NCBI GenBank assembly: GCA_025934775.1
Contig: JAICWO010000009.1
Coordinates: forward strand, 62,001 to 126,000
Length of the DNA stretch: 64,000 nt
From: Gemmatimonadaceae bacterium
GTDB lineage: Bacteria; Gemmatimonadota; Gemmatimonadetes; Gemmatimonadales; Gemmatimonadaceae
Reading direction: 5' to 3'
Shown here piece by piece: positions 51,596 to 61,914 of the stretch. The notes under the pieces are model-generated. The model saw only the letters and a program-made list of their open reading frames with translations, was not told the origin of the DNA and made no database searches. Position 1 is the first letter of the stretch; each line of letters begins with the position of its first letter. The translations under genes were made by a program, and so were the position numbers.

Positions 51596-54343
51596 TCACC
51601 CGCCGCGAAGCGCCTCTGACGGATCTACAGCCGCGGCGCGACGGGCGGGAATCCAGCTCGCGCCGAGCGCCACGAGGAGCAGCACTGCGCACGTGCCCAC
51701 CAGAATCGTCGGGTCCGTGGGGCTCACGTCATAGAGCAGCGACTGCATGAATCGCATGACGGCGATCGCGACGGCGACTCCAATCGCGACGCCGATCGCC
51801 GCGAGGCCGACGCCGTTGCGCGAGATCATCCGCCGGACCTGCGACGGCTGGGCGCCGAGCGCGATCCGGACGCCGATCTCGCGCTGACGCAGACTGACGC
51901 CATAGGCCATCACGCCGTAGATCCCGACGGCGCCGAGCACCAGGGCGAGCGCGCTGGCGATCGCGAGGAGCAGCAGCATCTCCCGCGCACGCGCCGACGC
52001 GGCGTGTACGAGATCGCTCATCGACTTTTCCCCATACGTGGGGATCGACGGATCGAGCGAGTGGACGATGTCGCGAATCGCGGCCGTCACGGTGTTGGCA
52101 GGGAGCGACGTACGCGCGAACACGGTGAGATAGCCGGGCACAGAGACCGACGAGCCCGAATCCGGTGTGACCATCGGGAAGTACGCGATGTCGTTGGCCG
52201 GCTTGTCCAACGCATCGTAATGTGCGTCGCCGACCTCGCCGACGATCGTGTACCACCGGTCGTGGAAGGGCCGGATGCGTTTGCCGAGCGGACTCTGATC
52301 CTTCCAGTACCGCTTCGCGAAGGCTCGACTGACCACCGCCTCGAGCGATGCGCGCCGTGGATCCTGCGGGCCGAAGGACCGCCCGCTCAAGAGCGGCATG
52401 TGCAGAGTGTGAAAGTACTCGCCATCCACGGCGGCGACGAAGTGATCGTCTGGAACCGCGTTTGGCGGCAGCGGGTGATCCTCGATCTCTATGACGGTGT
52501 CATTGTGATCATCGCTCAGCGGCACCCAATCGCCGAGGCTGGCGCTCGTCACTCCGGGGATGGCTCTCACCTTGGTCAGGAGCGCGTCGTAGAACTGAAT
52601 CCGAGAGACGCCGTTCGGATAGCTCGCGTTTGGCAGCATCAGGCGCGCGATCACCACGCCGTCCGCATCGAAGCCGGGCTTCACGTGCTCGAGCCGCATG
52701 AAACTGCGCGCGAGCAAGCCGGACGCGGCGACCAGCACGAGTGCGAGCGCCGTCTGTGCGATCACGAGCGCACTGCGGGCGCGCTGATGCGGACCGTTCG
52801 TCGTGCCGCGGCCGCCACCGCGCAGCACCATCGCGATCGGCACCCGCCGCGCGCGGAAGACAGGCACGATGCTCACGAAAAACGCGCAGAACACGCTCGC
52901 GCCGAGCGCAAAGAGCAGCACGCGCGCGTCGATGCCGACCTCGTCCAACCGCGGAAGACCAAGCGAGCCGCCCACGCTGCTGGCGAGCTTCACGCCCAAC
53001 GCAGCCAGCATCACGCCGATCGCGCCTCCGGCGACCGCCAGGAGTGCCGCTTCGCTCAGCGCTTGCGCGAGAATGCCGGCCAACCCGGAGCCGAGCGCGC
53101 CGCGCACCGCCAGCTCGAGCTGCCGGCTCTCGCCGCGCACCAGGAAGAGATTGGCTACGTTGGCGCAGGCAATGATGAGCACGAGCGACACGCTGGCGAG
53201 CAAAATCCAGAGCATGCGCGCCACGTCGCCGACGAGCCAATCGCGCAGCGTGAGCACTCTCGGCTCGACGTGCGCCTGCTTCCACATGGCCGGCGGTATG
53301 CCGCTCGGAAATTCGTCGAGCAAACGCGGAAGCACGCTCGCGAGGTCGCTCTGCGCCGCCGCGAGCGTCACGCCCGCCCGCAGCCGCCCCACGCCGAGGT
53401 AGTTGAAGCTTCCCGCCTGCGCGTGCGGCGGATCCAAGGCGATCGGAATCCAGAGCTGCACCGTGGGCGAGGGGTAGCCGAAGCCGCGCGGCATCACGCC
53501 GACGATCTCGCGCGAAACACCGTCGGCGACCATGCGCCGGCCGATCACCGCGCGATCTCCGTGAAACCGCTGCTGCCAGAGCTCATATGAGAGAATTGCG
53601 ACGGGTGCCGCGCCGACGCGATCCTCGCCGGCTCGGAAGGGACGCCCGAGCATCGGCTGCACCCGGAGCACGTCGAACAGATTCGCCGTTGTCTGCGCGG
53701 TCGATACGCGTTCGGCGCGATCGCTCGTGGACGTGGGGCCAAGATTCACGTCCGTGAAGCGCGCGCCGGCGATGCCGTCGAACGCGCGGGCGTGCTCCTG
53801 ATAGAGGAGCAAGCTGGCGTCCGATTGATCGGCGTCCTTCACACCCGAGACCTCGAGCGTGTGCTTGAGCGCCACGAGGCGGTCGGATTGCGGATACGGC
53901 AATGGCCGCAGCAATACGCCGTTGACGATGCTGAACACCGCCGTCGTCGCGCCAATGCCGAGGGCGAGGACGACGATGGTGGCGATCGTGAAGCTCGGAA
54001 CGCGCAGCAGTCGGCGCGCGGCGAATCGCAGCTCGGCAAAGCGGAGCGCATGAGGCACGGCGGACATCGGAGATTCCTCTCGATCTGAATCGTGCGTCCG
54101 GCACACGATGCGCCAGACGGTCGTCATCCATTCGGCGCACGTCTGCGTGAGCAGATCGCGCAACACCGTCATCCAGAACGCGCCGGCGGGCATGCCGATG
54201 GCGCGGGCGTCGCGTCGTTGATCGCGAAACGCTTCCACGAGATCGAGCGCGAACGCGCGGCGGAACCGCGGCGGATACAGCATGAGCAGCGCGCGATAGA
54301 GCCGTTCGGCGACGTTGAGCGGCGGCAGGCGGAAATCGGGCAT
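51596..54343 (-). CDS. Large orphan ABC permease (ADOP family)
   Basis: 915 residues with two MacB-like halves. An N-terminal extension (LNVAERLYRALLMLYPPRFRR) precedes the first FtsX/MacB unit (LPSFTIATIVVLALGIGATT-like region, large periplasmic domain), and a second unit follows with VFCAFFVSIVPVFRAR; it ends RRAAAVDPSEALRGG. These duplicated permeases have no adjacent ATPase and are expanded in Acidobacteria and Gemmatimonadota. Substrate export is assumed. It is translationally coupled to the PadR gene upstream (ATGA at 54343). Confidence 0.9.
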   Translation of the reverse strand: MPDFRLPPLNVAERLYRALLMLYPPRFRRAFALDLVEAFRDQRRDARAIGMPAGAFWMTVLRDLLTQTCAEWMTTVWRIVCRTHDSDREESPMSAVPHALRFAELRFAARRLLRVPSFTIATIVVLALGIGATTAVFSIVNGVLLRPLPYPQSDRLVALKHTLEVSGVKDADQSDASLLLYQEHARAFDGIAGARFTDVNLGPTSTSDRAERVSTAQTTANLFDVLRVQPMLGRPFRAGEDRVGAAPVAILSYELWQQRFHGDRAVIGRRMVADGVSREIVGVMPRGFGYPSPTVQLWIPIALDPPHAQAGSFNYLGVGRLRAGVTLAAAQSDLASVLPRLLDEFPSGIPPAMWKQAHVEPRVLTLRDWLVGDVARMLWILLASVSLVLIIACANVANLFLVRGESRQLELAVRGALGSGLAGILAQALSEAALLAVAGGAIGVMLAALGVKLASSVGGSLGLPRLDEVGIDARVLLFALGASVFCAFFVSIVPVFRARRVPIAMVLRGGGRGTTNGPHQRARSALVIAQTALALVLVAASGLLARSFMRLEHVKPGFDADGVVIARLMLPNASYPNGVSRIQFYDALLTKVRAIPGVTSASLGDWVPLSDDHNDTVIEIEDHPLPPNAVPDDHFVAAVDGEYFHTLHMPLLSGRSFGPQDPRRASLEAVVSRAFAKRYWKDQSPLGKRIRPFHDRWYTIVGEVGDAHYDALDKPANDIAYFPMVTPDSGSSVSVPGYLTVFARTSLPANTVTAAIRDIVHSLDPSIPTYGEKSMSDLVHAASARAREMLLLLAIASALALVLGAVGIYGVMAYGVSLRQREIGVRIALGAQPSQVRRMISRNGVGLAAIGVAIGVAVAIAVMRFMQSLLYDVSPTDPTILVGTCAVLLLVALGASWIPARRAAAVDPSEALRGG

Positions 54344-54705
54344 CAGGCCAGCGCCGCGTGTCCGCGCAACGCCCGGCGCGCTGCTTCCGCGAGCGCGGCC
54401 ATGCGCTCGGCGTCGGCGGCGATCACGCGCTTGCCGAGCGCGGTGATGCGATAGTAGCGGCGCCGCTCGTCGTCGGCGTCGGGCGCGGGACGGCGTTGCG
54501 ACTCGACGACGAGCGCGTCATCGAGCATCCGCGCGAGCAGCCGGTACAGCGCGCCCGCCTGGAGCTCGACCCTGCCGCCGGAATGCTCGGCGGCTTCACG
54601 CATGATCGCGTAGCCGTGCCGCTCGCCGTGCAGGAGCACGAGCAGGACGTAGAAGGCGTCCGGTTTGAGCGGCAGGAAGTCGTGTGAATCGGCGCGAGGC
54701 GGCAT
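54343..54705 (-). CDS. PadR-family repressor paired with the ADOP permease
   Basis: 120 residues. The winged helix begins FLPLKPDAFYVLLVLLHGER HGYAIM, with the usual ELQAGALYRLLARML helix and the beta-wing RRYYRITALGKRV; the C-terminal helix is short. PadR proteins dimerise and repress the neighbouring transporter gene in response to its ligand. The stop overlaps the ADOP start. A perfect palindrome lies 22 bases upstream of its start codon, a natural operator for autorepression. Confidence 0.9.
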   Translation of the reverse strand: MPPRADSHDFLPLKPDAFYVLLVLLHGERHGYAIMREAAEHSGGRVELQAGALYRLLARMLDDALVVESQRRPAPDADDERRRYYRITALGKRVIAADAERMAALAEAARRALRGHAALA

Positions 54706-54726
54706 GGACGTCGGATGCGGGTCGAG

Positions 54727-54745
54727 TATAAACAGTCTGTTTATA
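54727..54745. promoter_or_regulatory. Palindromic operator upstream of padR/ADOP
   Basis: TATAAACAG-T-CTGTTTATA, a perfect 9-bp inverted repeat with one central base, unusually AT-rich for this genome. It overlaps the promoter region of the PadR gene (TATACT is found on the minus strand at its edge). Confidence 0.7.
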
Positions 54746-54824
54746 GACGACCGGTATATAGGACTGCCGCACCGTACGTGTCAACGGCGGCCCGGGTTTC
54801 GCGCCCCGCGAGTGCTCGCGCGCG

Positions 54825-56789
54825 TCAGCGCATCGAACGCAGCGCCGCCTCGATCCGGTCGCCGAGCACGGTCGCCTGCGCGCGGCTGAACGTCGCGGTG
54901 AGATGGTCGTCGTCGCGAAACACGACGGCGCCGTTCTGCACGGCCGAGCAGGGCGAGCGCGGGCACACGCGATCGTTCATGTCGACGATCGCGATCCGGC
55001 GAAGTCCGCGCGCGGCGTCGTTCTGTGCCATAATCGCTTCGGGCACGAGTCCGTCCGCGCGAGTGTAAACGCACGCCGGTCCGGGCCACGGCGTGCCAGT
55101 CGCGTGGCGCGAGAGACACGACGGCACGTCGAAGCCCGCTTGGGGCACGTCACGCATGGCGATGGTGCGAATGCCCGCCGACGAGAGCGCGGCATACGTG
55201 CGGCGCAGACCATTGCCCCACGATTCCGGCGAGACGTGCGTGGGACCGTCGCTCTTGTCGTGGGCGACGTAGTGGTTGTAGCTCGACAGCACGACCGCCG
55301 ACGGATGCATCGTGATGATGCGTCGGAGGCGCGAGCGACGCCAATTGGTGCATTCATCGTACGTGCGCTTGAGGCGGCCGCTCGCGAGCTCCGGCACATC
55401 GGCCACCGGGCAGCCGGGCTTCACGAGCGCGACCACTTTCCAGCCGCGCGCGCGCCCGATCGCATCGAGCGCCGGCAACCAGTGTTCGGCATGCGAGTCG
55501 CCCATCAGCACGACCGTCGTACGCGCGCCGAGGTCGCCGAATTCGCACGGCGCGGTCGCGTTCTCGAGCAGCGATCCCCAGCAGTCATGCGGCATGCCGT
55601 CATTGCGCGCCGCGACGAACTGGCGCTGCGCGGGTGCGGTCGCATTCGATTTCGCCGCGGAGAACGCGACGTGCGCGAGGAGCGCCGCGCCGAGCGTGAC
55701 ACCGAGCGCGGTTGCGTTGAAGAGGTGCGGGCGATCGCGGAGCAGCGTTCCCCGCCGCGCGGGCTCCTCGATGAAGCGATACGTGAGCTCGGCGAGTCCG
55801 AGCGCCGCGAGCGACCAGAGAAGCTTGCCGCCGACGCCGATCTGCCAGTTCATCGCGACGCCGATGCCGACGAGCGGCCAATGCCAGAGATACCAGGAGT
55901 ATGATACCCGTCCAAGCCACTGCAACGGCCGCGCGTCGAGCGTTCGCGCAACGAGACTCGCTGGCGCCTGCACGCCGCCGACGAGCAGCGCGCCCGCGCC
56001 GAGCACGGGCACGAGTGCGGGAAGTCCCGGATACGGCGTGACGTCGTGGTACACGAGCGTCGAGACGACGATCGCGGCAAGTCCCGCGGCTTGCAGGAGG
56101 CCGGTGCCGCGAATGCGCGATTGCTGCTGGAGCGTGAGCGCAATCAATCCGCCGACGGCGAACTCCCAGATGCGCGTCGGCATGCCGAAGAACGCCCACG
56201 GCTGCGCGATACGCGTGACGATCACCGCCGCGAGCAGCGAGATCGCGGCCGCGACGAGTATGGCGGCGACCAGCACCCGCCGGATCGACCGCGCTCCCGG
56301 CTTCACCCGCGCGAGAAACACGAACATGAGCGGCCAGACGACGTAGAACTGCTCTTCGACCGCGAGCGACCACGTGTGCAGCAGCGGATTTCGATCCGAT
56401 GCGTGGTAATTGATTGCATCGCGCGCGAACACGACGTTGCCGGCGTGCAACGCGACGGCGCGTGCGTTGTCGGCGATCAGCGGCTGGTCGATTGGTGCGT
56501 AGAGCCAGAGCACCGCGAGCAAGGTGGTGAGCAGCACGACGATGAACGCGGGTAGCAGCCGGCGAGCGCGGCGGGCGTAAAACTCGATCAGATCGATGTC
56601 GCCGGTGGCCTCGAGCTCGCGCGCGAGCAGTCCCGTGATCAGGTAACCGGAGATCACGAAAAACACGTCGACGCCGACATAGCCACCGGCGAGCGACGCG
56701 ACGCCGGCGTGATACGCCACCACGAGAAGGATGGCGACACCACGCAGCCCTTGAATGTCAGATCGGTATGCTGGGCGCTCCGCGGACAT
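54825..56789 (-). CDS. Acyltransferase-3 / SGNH hydrolase fusion (OafA/YrhL-like)
   Basis: 654 residues from ATG 56789; upstream in-frame ATGs lack the family start. The membrane domain opens YRSDIQGLRGVAILLVVAYHAGV, with YVGVDVFFVISGYLI and HTWSLAVEEQFYVVWPL, about ten helices (residues 1-360). The C-terminal soluble domain has GDSHAEHWLPA (nucleophile Ser) and a closing DDDHLTATFSRAQ (His of the dyad). Such proteins O-acetylate surface polysaccharide or peptidoglycan across the membrane. The native acceptor is unknown. Monocistronic. Confidence 0.92.
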   Translation of the reverse strand: MSAERPAYRSDIQGLRGVAILLVVAYHAGVASLAGGYVGVDVFFVISGYLITGLLARELEATGDIDLIEFYARRARRLLPAFIVVLLTTLLAVLWLYAPIDQPLIADNARAVALHAGNVVFARDAINYHASDRNPLLHTWSLAVEEQFYVVWPLMFVFLARVKPGARSIRRVLVAAILVAAAISLLAAVIVTRIAQPWAFFGMPTRIWEFAVGGLIALTLQQQSRIRGTGLLQAAGLAAIVVSTLVYHDVTPYPGLPALVPVLGAGALLVGGVQAPASLVARTLDARPLQWLGRVSYSWYLWHWPLVGIGVAMNWQIGVGGKLLWSLAALGLAELTYRFIEEPARRGTLLRDRPHLFNATALGVTLGAALLAHVAFSAAKSNATAPAQRQFVAARNDGMPHDCWGSLLENATAPCEFGDLGARTTVVLMGDSHAEHWLPALDAIGRARGWKVVALVKPGCPVADVPELASGRLKRTYDECTNWRRSRLRRIITMHPSAVVLSSYNHYVAHDKSDGPTHVSPESWGNGLRRTYAALSSAGIRTIAMRDVPQAGFDVPSCLSRHATGTPWPGPACVYTRADGLVPEAIMAQNDAARGLRRIAIVDMNDRVCPRSPCSAVQNGAVVFRDDDHLTATFSRAQATVLGDRIEAALRSMR

Positions 56790-57127
56790 GGCCTGCCTTA
56801 CGCGACTCTCGACGGAGAAGTTGCGACTGCCGATTCGGTTCGCTCGGGATAGTGCATGACCAGCTTCGGGCAACCTAAGCCGCACGCGCATCGCTACACG
56901 GCGTCCCTCGAGTGGACCGGCGCGCGTGCGCGGCTCCTCGGATCCGATGTTCCGCGGCGACGGATCGCTCCACAATCCAGAAGACATGCTCGTCATCGCG
57001 CTGTCTACCGGCCACTTGCTGAGCTATCTCGCGATCTGCGGGCGCTACACGACCAGGCGCACGACGAATGCTACATCGCGAGCTCGGTCAACTTCCCCGT
57101 GCGGCACGAGCCGACGGTGCGCGCCGC
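56790..57127. other. Non-coding gap before the acyltransferase gene
   Basis: 338 bases without a convincing gene; the two plus-strand frames across it have no homology features or ribosome-binding site. It should hold the acyltransferase promoter, but no clear promoter or terminator is visible. Confidence 0.4.
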
Positions 57128-58117
57128 TCACTGATACTGGATGTACAGCGGCTGCGGCGTGAGGGCGAGCACGTCGGCGGGGGACATGAGCCTCCACCCG
57201 TGTTTCGTATCGTTATGATAGAAAATCTTGAATCCGGTATATTCGACCGGATACCGATACACCCACGCCTTATACGTGTCGATCTTGCGCTCGGGTGAGC
57301 CCCACCCGTCCATGTCGACCACGATCTGCACGCGTGGATCGAGCGCGATCTTCTTGTAATTCGTGAGCATGTCGTGGGTCCAGCGGTGCACGACGAGGAT
57401 CTTGGGCGGAATGCGCTCACGCGTGACGAGATCCTGAAGGAGCGACGAGGCGTAGTTCACGTCGGCCGCGTCGAACGTGCCGATCTTCTGCGCCGGAATG
57501 GCGCCGTGCTTCATCGAGAACTCGGGGTCGATCGCGAGCTCCACGTCGGGACGCTCGAGGAACTTCGCCAGCCGCGGGAGCTCCTCCTGCAGCGTGCCCT
57601 GTCCGACTTGAATGTCGAGAAATAGAAGCGCGTGCTTTTGCTGCGCCCAGCCGTACACCTTCTCGATCAGCGCGCTGTCCATGCGCGTCCGAAACTTGCC
57701 CGCCGTTCCCGGCGTCCTCGACGCGACAACGGCAATGAGCTGCAGCGCGGGCTGCACCGGGTGCGACGGATCGGCGGCGTTCCACTTCGCGACTTCGGTG
57801 TCGAGCCTCGCGAGCATCTTCTCCGGCGGAAGCGCGCCGAGAATCCCCATGCCCTTGGATAGCGGATTGCCATAGAACGCGAGAATGCGCTTCTCCGGCA
57901 GAATGGAGCCCGGCATCAACGGCGGTACGTCGACCGGCCACTTCGGCGTGCTCGCCTTCTTCAGCGCGGAATCACCAGCGGGCTTCCGTGGATGGCGCAC
58001 GGCTTTCTTGTGCGCAGGCTTTGGCGGCGTCTGCGCGTGCGCGGCACCAGGCCACAGCGCGGCGGAGCACACGATCGCGATTCCAAGTTGACGAACGGCG
58101 CGAAGCTGCATTGGCAT
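57128..58117 (-). CDS. Secreted protein of unknown function (possible TIM-barrel hydrolase-like)
   Basis: 329 residues. A signal peptide (LGIAIVCSAALWPGAAHAQ) is followed by a Lys/Pro-rich linker and a soluble domain with strands ILAFYGNPLSKGMGILG, LIAVVAS, ALLFLDIQVGQG, VELAIDPEFSM, ILVVHRWTHDML, VQIVVDMDGWG and FKIFYHNDTKHGW. The regular strand-helix alternation and the terminal loop D/H/W residues suggest a barrel-type glycan-active protein, but no catalytic motif is certain. I recall similar uncharacterised secreted proteins in actinobacteria. Confidence 0.75.
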   Translation of the reverse strand: MPMQLRAVRQLGIAIVCSAALWPGAAHAQTPPKPAHKKAVRHPRKPAGDSALKKASTPKWPVDVPPLMPGSILPEKRILAFYGNPLSKGMGILGALPPEKMLARLDTEVAKWNAADPSHPVQPALQLIAVVASRTPGTAGKFRTRMDSALIEKVYGWAQQKHALLFLDIQVGQGTLQEELPRLAKFLERPDVELAIDPEFSMKHGAIPAQKIGTFDAADVNYASSLLQDLVTRERIPPKILVVHRWTHDMLTNYKKIALDPRVQIVVDMDGWGSPERKIDTYKAWVYRYPVEYTGFKIFYHNDTKHGWRLMSPADVLALTPQPLYIQYQ

Positions 58118-58557
58118 GAGAGCATTAATAGCGGGTCGCGCCGAGATGCGCAGCGATGTCGCGGTGTCACTCCGAGTGAGCCGACGGCGAGTCGAGTGGT
58201 TGGCCGCGCTGCGCGGCCTGAATTCGCGCGAATCGGCACGGATGGGGGGAACTACAATTGAGCGAAAGACGGCACGAATCGAACGAAAAACACCGACGAC
58301 TGCTCGCCAGGAGGAAGCTGCGGAGGACGTTCGGAAGAAAGAATGTCGCGGGCTCGTGGCGGATTGAGCTGCGCGTCCGTGTCCGTTGATTTCGTTCTAG
58401 TTCGTTGAATTGTACTTCCCCCGATTCCAAGCCGATTCGCGCGTACGCGCCCACCCCGCGAGACGGGCCCGAGCACCAAGCGGGCATCGCGCGCCACGAG
58501 CCCAGATCCCTCGACTCCCTCGCTGCGCTCGGTCGCTCGGGATGACAGGTGCGCCGT
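58118..58557. other. Non-coding gap with repeat relics before the secreted protein gene
   Basis: 440 bases without a gene. It contains the dispersed repeat copy at 58504-58547 near the 3' end of the ADOP gene and purine-rich sequence around 58260-58360 without coding features. The promoter of the secreted protein gene (minus strand) must be within it but is not recognisable. Confidence 0.4.
58504..58547 (+). repeat. Dispersed repeat, intergenic copy
   Basis: AGATCCCTCGACTCCCTCGC followed by TGCGCTCGGTCGCTCGGGATGACA. The right end GCTCGGGATGACA is the same as in the copies at 34869-34944 and 43891-43919. It lies 11 bases beyond the ADOP stop codon. Confidence 0.7.
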
Positions 58558-61293
58558 CTACTCGGCCCGGATCGCGACCTGCGGATCGATCCGCGCGGCG
58601 CGCCGCGCGGGGAGATAGCTCGCGAGCGCGGCGACGATGAGCAGCAGCGCCGCGGACCCGACGAACGCCGCCGCGTCGAGCGGGCTCACGTCGAAGAGCA
58701 GCGATTGCATGAGCCGCGTGACACCGAACGCCGCGGCGAGCCCGATCACCACGCCCACGCCCGCGAGCCGCGTGCCCTGTGCGAGGACGAGCCGCACGAT
58801 CTCGTGCGGCATCGCGCCGATCGCGAGGCGCACGCCGATCTCGCGCGTGCGCTGCACCACCGAGTACGCGATCAAACCGTAGATCCCGATCGACGCCAAG
58901 GTGAGCGCGAGCAGCGCGAATCCGGCGAGGAGCACGGTATTGAAATACCGGCTTGCCATCGACGCATCGACAACATCCGTCATGCGCTTGAGACCGACCA
59001 TCGGGAGGTCGGGATCGACATCGCGCACCGCCCGACGCACAGCGGCCATGATCGGCGCCGGATCGCCGGCGGTGCGCACGATGAAGCCCGGTCCGCGGAG
59101 AAAACCGACGCCGTTGGTCGCGGCCTGCGTCGCGGGCGTGTAGAACTCCGGCTCGGGCGCCTTGTCGACCGCAACCTGGTTCACGTCCGACGCGACGCCG
59201 ACGATCGTCAGCCACTTCGATGGCGACTCCGGGCTCCCGTTCTTGATCCGGTGTCCGATCGCGCTCTCGCTGCCGAAGTAGCGCTTCGCCATCGTCTCAT
59301 TCACGATCGCGACCGGCAGTCCGCCGGGAACGTCGCTTGGCGTGAATCCGCGCCCATCGCGCAGCCGGATCCCCATCGCATCGAAGTAGCCGTCGTACAC
59401 GATCTCGCCGATTGCGATCGGAATGCTGGGAAGCGTCTTTCCCTCGAAGCTGATCGCGAATCGCTGAGCGCTGCCTCCGGCAGCGGCGAGGGGCAGCTCG
59501 CTCGTCGCCGACGCGTATCGCACGCCGGGAATCCGGCGCAGCGCGCCGAGCAGCCGCTGCTCGACCTGCACCACACTCTCCGAGCTGGTGTATCGCGCGG
59601 TCGGGAGGCCGGTGCGGAACGCGATCGCGTTCCGCGGTTCGAACCCCGGATTCACCTCGCGCGCTCGCGCGAAGCTCCGGAGCATCAGTCCAGCCGCCGT
59701 CGAGAGCAGGAGCGCCAGCGCGATCTGCGTCACGACGAGCGTGCGGCGCGCCCGCTGCCGCGCGAGTCCGGCCGTGCTTCCGCGCGTCGAGGCATGCAGC
59801 GACGGTGTGAGCGAGTTCTGACGCGCCCCGAACGCCGGCACGAGTGAAAAGATGACGGTCGTGACGATCGCAACCGCTCCCGTCACCGCGAGGACGCGAG
59901 CGTCGACCGACACCGAATACGCATGCAGCACGTCGGCCGGCGCGTGCTCGGCGAGCAGTCGCGCCAGCCACACGGCGATGAGCACACCGCTTCCGGTTCC
60001 GATCGCGACGAGCACCGCGCTCTCAGCGAGAAACTGCTGGACGAGACGGCCGAAGGATGCGCCGAGTGCCTGGCGAACGGAGATCTCGCGCTCGCGGGCC
60101 GCGGCGCGGGCGAGCATCAGGCTCGAGACGTTGATGCACGCGATCAGCAGCACGAGCCCCACCGCCGCGAGGAGGATCAGCAGCGGCTTGCGCACGTCCT
60201 GCACGGCGTGGTCGCGGAGGGGAAATACGTCTGCGACGGTCTTCCACTCGTGGCTGTACTTGTCGGGGTGGATCGTTGGCAAGCTCGCGGCGAGGTCCGA
60301 CGCGGCGCGCTTCGCGGCGGCGAGCGAAACGCCGCTCGCGAGCCGCCCGACGAAATACGTCTCGTACGAGTTCCCGCGCATGAATTCCATGCTCGGCCGG
60401 AACTTGAACGGCACGAACACGTCGGCCGGCTGACCGCCGATCCCCGGAAGAGGAAATTGGAGTGACGCCGGCATCACGCCGACAATCGTCGCCGGCCACC
60501 CGTCGACGTCGATGCGCTGGCCGATGATGCTGGGGTTCGCGCCGAACCGCCGATGCCACAGCGCGTCGCTCACGATGACGGTCGACTCGGTCGCGGTGTC
60601 GCCATCCGTCGCGACAAAGTTGCGCCCTCGGGCCGGCGGCACACCGAGCACGGCGAGCAGGTTCCACGACATGTGCACCGTCCCGACGCGCTCCGGGTAG
60701 TCCGCTCCTCCGGAGATCGCGAGCTCCGCGGGCTCGTAGATCGCCGAGCTCGCGAAGATTCGGCCATCGAGACGTTGATAATCAGAGAACTCTGGACGCG
60801 AGATCACGCCGAAGTTGTCCGTCCCGAAGCGCGGCAATCCCTCGCCGACGAGCACGAGGCGGCTCGGATCCGCGTACGGCAGGGGGCGATAGAGCACCGC
60901 GTTGACGACGCTGAAAATGGCGGTGTTGGCGCCAATGCCGAGCGCGAGGCATGCGACCGCGGCGATGGTGAGCGACGCGTTGCGGCGCAGTTGTCGCGAT
61001 GCGTAGCGAAGGTCCGCCCCGATGCGCTGTACGATGTCCATCATCGAACGCTCCCGATTCCACTGTGAGTCGATCGCGTCGCACTGCTCGCGAACGCGCG
61101 TGAGGTCGCCGAACCGCCGCTCCGTCTCGATGCGCGCGTCGGCGGCCGACATGCCCGAGGCGACATACTCGTCGTAGCGCGCCGCGAGGTGAAAGCGCAG
61201 CTCGTCGTCGAGATCGCGGCCGCTGTCGGCGCCCCAGAATCGCAGATAGCGCCGCCAGGCCGGAACGCGGTGGCCGCTCAGCGGTTCGACCAC
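58558..61293 (-). CDS. Large orphan ABC permease (ADOP family), second copy
   Basis: 911 residues from GTG 61293, which overlaps the PadR gene by 16 bases; upstream start codons in frame lie inside padR. The N-terminal segment [20 protein letters not shown] is the typical ADOP helical extension, followed by two MacB/FtsX units ([20 protein letters not shown]; then a second with [19 protein letters not shown]), and it ends [11 protein letters not shown]. Related to the copy at 51596 but divergent. No ATPase is adjacent, as usual. Confidence 0.88.
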   Translation of the reverse strand: MVEPLSGHRVPAWRRYLRFWGADSGRDLDDELRFHLAARYDEYVASGMSAADARIETERRFGDLTRVREQCDAIDSQWNRERSMMDIVQRIGADLRYASRQLRRNASLTIAAVACLALGIGANTAIFSVVNAVLYRPLPYADPSRLVLVGEGLPRFGTDNFGVISRPEFSDYQRLDGRIFASSAIYEPAELAISGGADYPERVGTVHMSWNLLAVLGVPPARGRNFVATDGDTATESTVIVSDALWHRRFGANPSIIGQRIDVDGWPATIVGVMPASLQFPLPGIGGQPADVFVPFKFRPSMEFMRGNSYETYFVGRLASGVSLAAAKRAASDLAASLPTIHPDKYSHEWKTVADVFPLRDHAVQDVRKPLLILLAAVGLVLLIACINVSSLMLARAAAREREISVRQALGASFGRLVQQFLAESAVLVAIGTGSGVLIAVWLARLLAEHAPADVLHAYSVSVDARVLAVTGAVAIVTTVIFSLVPAFGARQNSLTPSLHASTRGSTAGLARQRARRTLVVTQIALALLLSTAAGLMLRSFARAREVNPGFEPRNAIAFRTGLPTARYTSSESVVQVEQRLLGALRRIPGVRYASATSELPLAAAGGSAQRFAISFEGKTLPSIPIAIGEIVYDGYFDAMGIRLRDGRGFTPSDVPGGLPVAIVNETMAKRYFGSESAIGHRIKNGSPESPSKWLTIVGVASDVNQVAVDKAPEPEFYTPATQAATNGVGFLRGPGFIVRTAGDPAPIMAAVRRAVRDVDPDLPMVGLKRMTDVVDASMASRYFNTVLLAGFALLALTLASIGIYGLIAYSVVQRTREIGVRLAIGAMPHEIVRLVLAQGTRLAGVGVVIGLAAAFGVTRLMQSLLFDVSPLDAAAFVGSAALLLIVAALASYLPARRAARIDPQVAIRAE

Positions 61294-61637
61294 GACGGCT
61301 GCTCCGTCGACGTGAGCACCTTGCTCACCGCATCGACGAACACGCCCCACGTCGACGTCTCCGTTCGTAGTTGTTGGCGCCCGCGGGTCGTGAGCCGGTA
61401 GTACTTCGCCCGGCGATTGTTCTCGGAGAGCCCCCACTCGGAGTCGATCCAGCCGCGCTTGTCGAGGCGATGGAGCGCGGGGTAGAGGGAGCCTTCCTCG
61501 ATGCGCAGCACGTCGCCGGTGATCTGCTGAATCCAGCGCGCGACGCCGTAGCCGTGCGTCGGCCCCCAGCTCAACGTCTTCAGAATGAGCAGGTCGAGCG
61601 TGCCCTGCAGGAGATCGATCGAAGTATCAGGCGGCAT
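61278..61637 (-). CDS. PadR-family repressor paired with the second ADOP permease
   Basis: 119 residues from ATG 61637; the frame extends to 61745 but that would include the promoter. Winged-helix landmarks: [37 protein letters not shown], and the wing [23 protein letters not shown] lies 8 bases upstream. Two matching palindromes flank the promoter, so autorepression is likely. Confidence 0.92.
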   Translation of the reverse strand: MPPDTSIDLLQGTLDLLILKTLSWGPTHGYGVARWIQQITGDVLRIEEGSLYPALHRLDKRGWIDSEWGLSENNRRAKYYRLTTRGRQQLRTETSTWGVFVDAVSKVLTSTEQPSWSNR

Positions 61638-61644
61638 GAGGTCT

Positions 61645-61698
61645 TCCCATAGAGCATCTCTGGGAGAGTAGAGCTCGTCCCATAGAATGTCAATGGGA
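61645..61698 (-). promoter_or_regulatory. Promoter of the second padR with twin palindromic operators
   Basis: On the minus strand, a perfect TTGACA (61693-61688), 17 bases, TACTCT (61670-61665). Two dyads of the same form, TCCCA-N11-TGGGA, sit at 61645-61665 and 61678-61698, exactly 33 bases apart (three helical turns): one overlaps the -35, the other the -10 and start region. They fit two PadR dimers on one face. Confidence 0.75.
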
Positions 61699-61914
61699 AA
61701 GATCGCGCTGCCCGATTGCGACCAGCGCGTCCCACAACCGAACACTCACGACGTGCTCGGACGGTTCGTGCGAAGCGACAAGTAACTTCTGCGCAACGAG
61801 ATCCGTAGGGACCACCGTCGGCACGCGTCTTCCTCGAACGGCAAACCATTTGGAACGACTCGCTGTCGAAGAAAGTGCGGGTCATTCGCGTTTGCTTCTT
61901 CTGGTTCTGGTCTC

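Noticed and set aside
52004-53590. A 528-codon plus-strand frame over the ADOP gene
   Set aside because: Antisense to the ADOP gene with random, Arg/His-rich composition.
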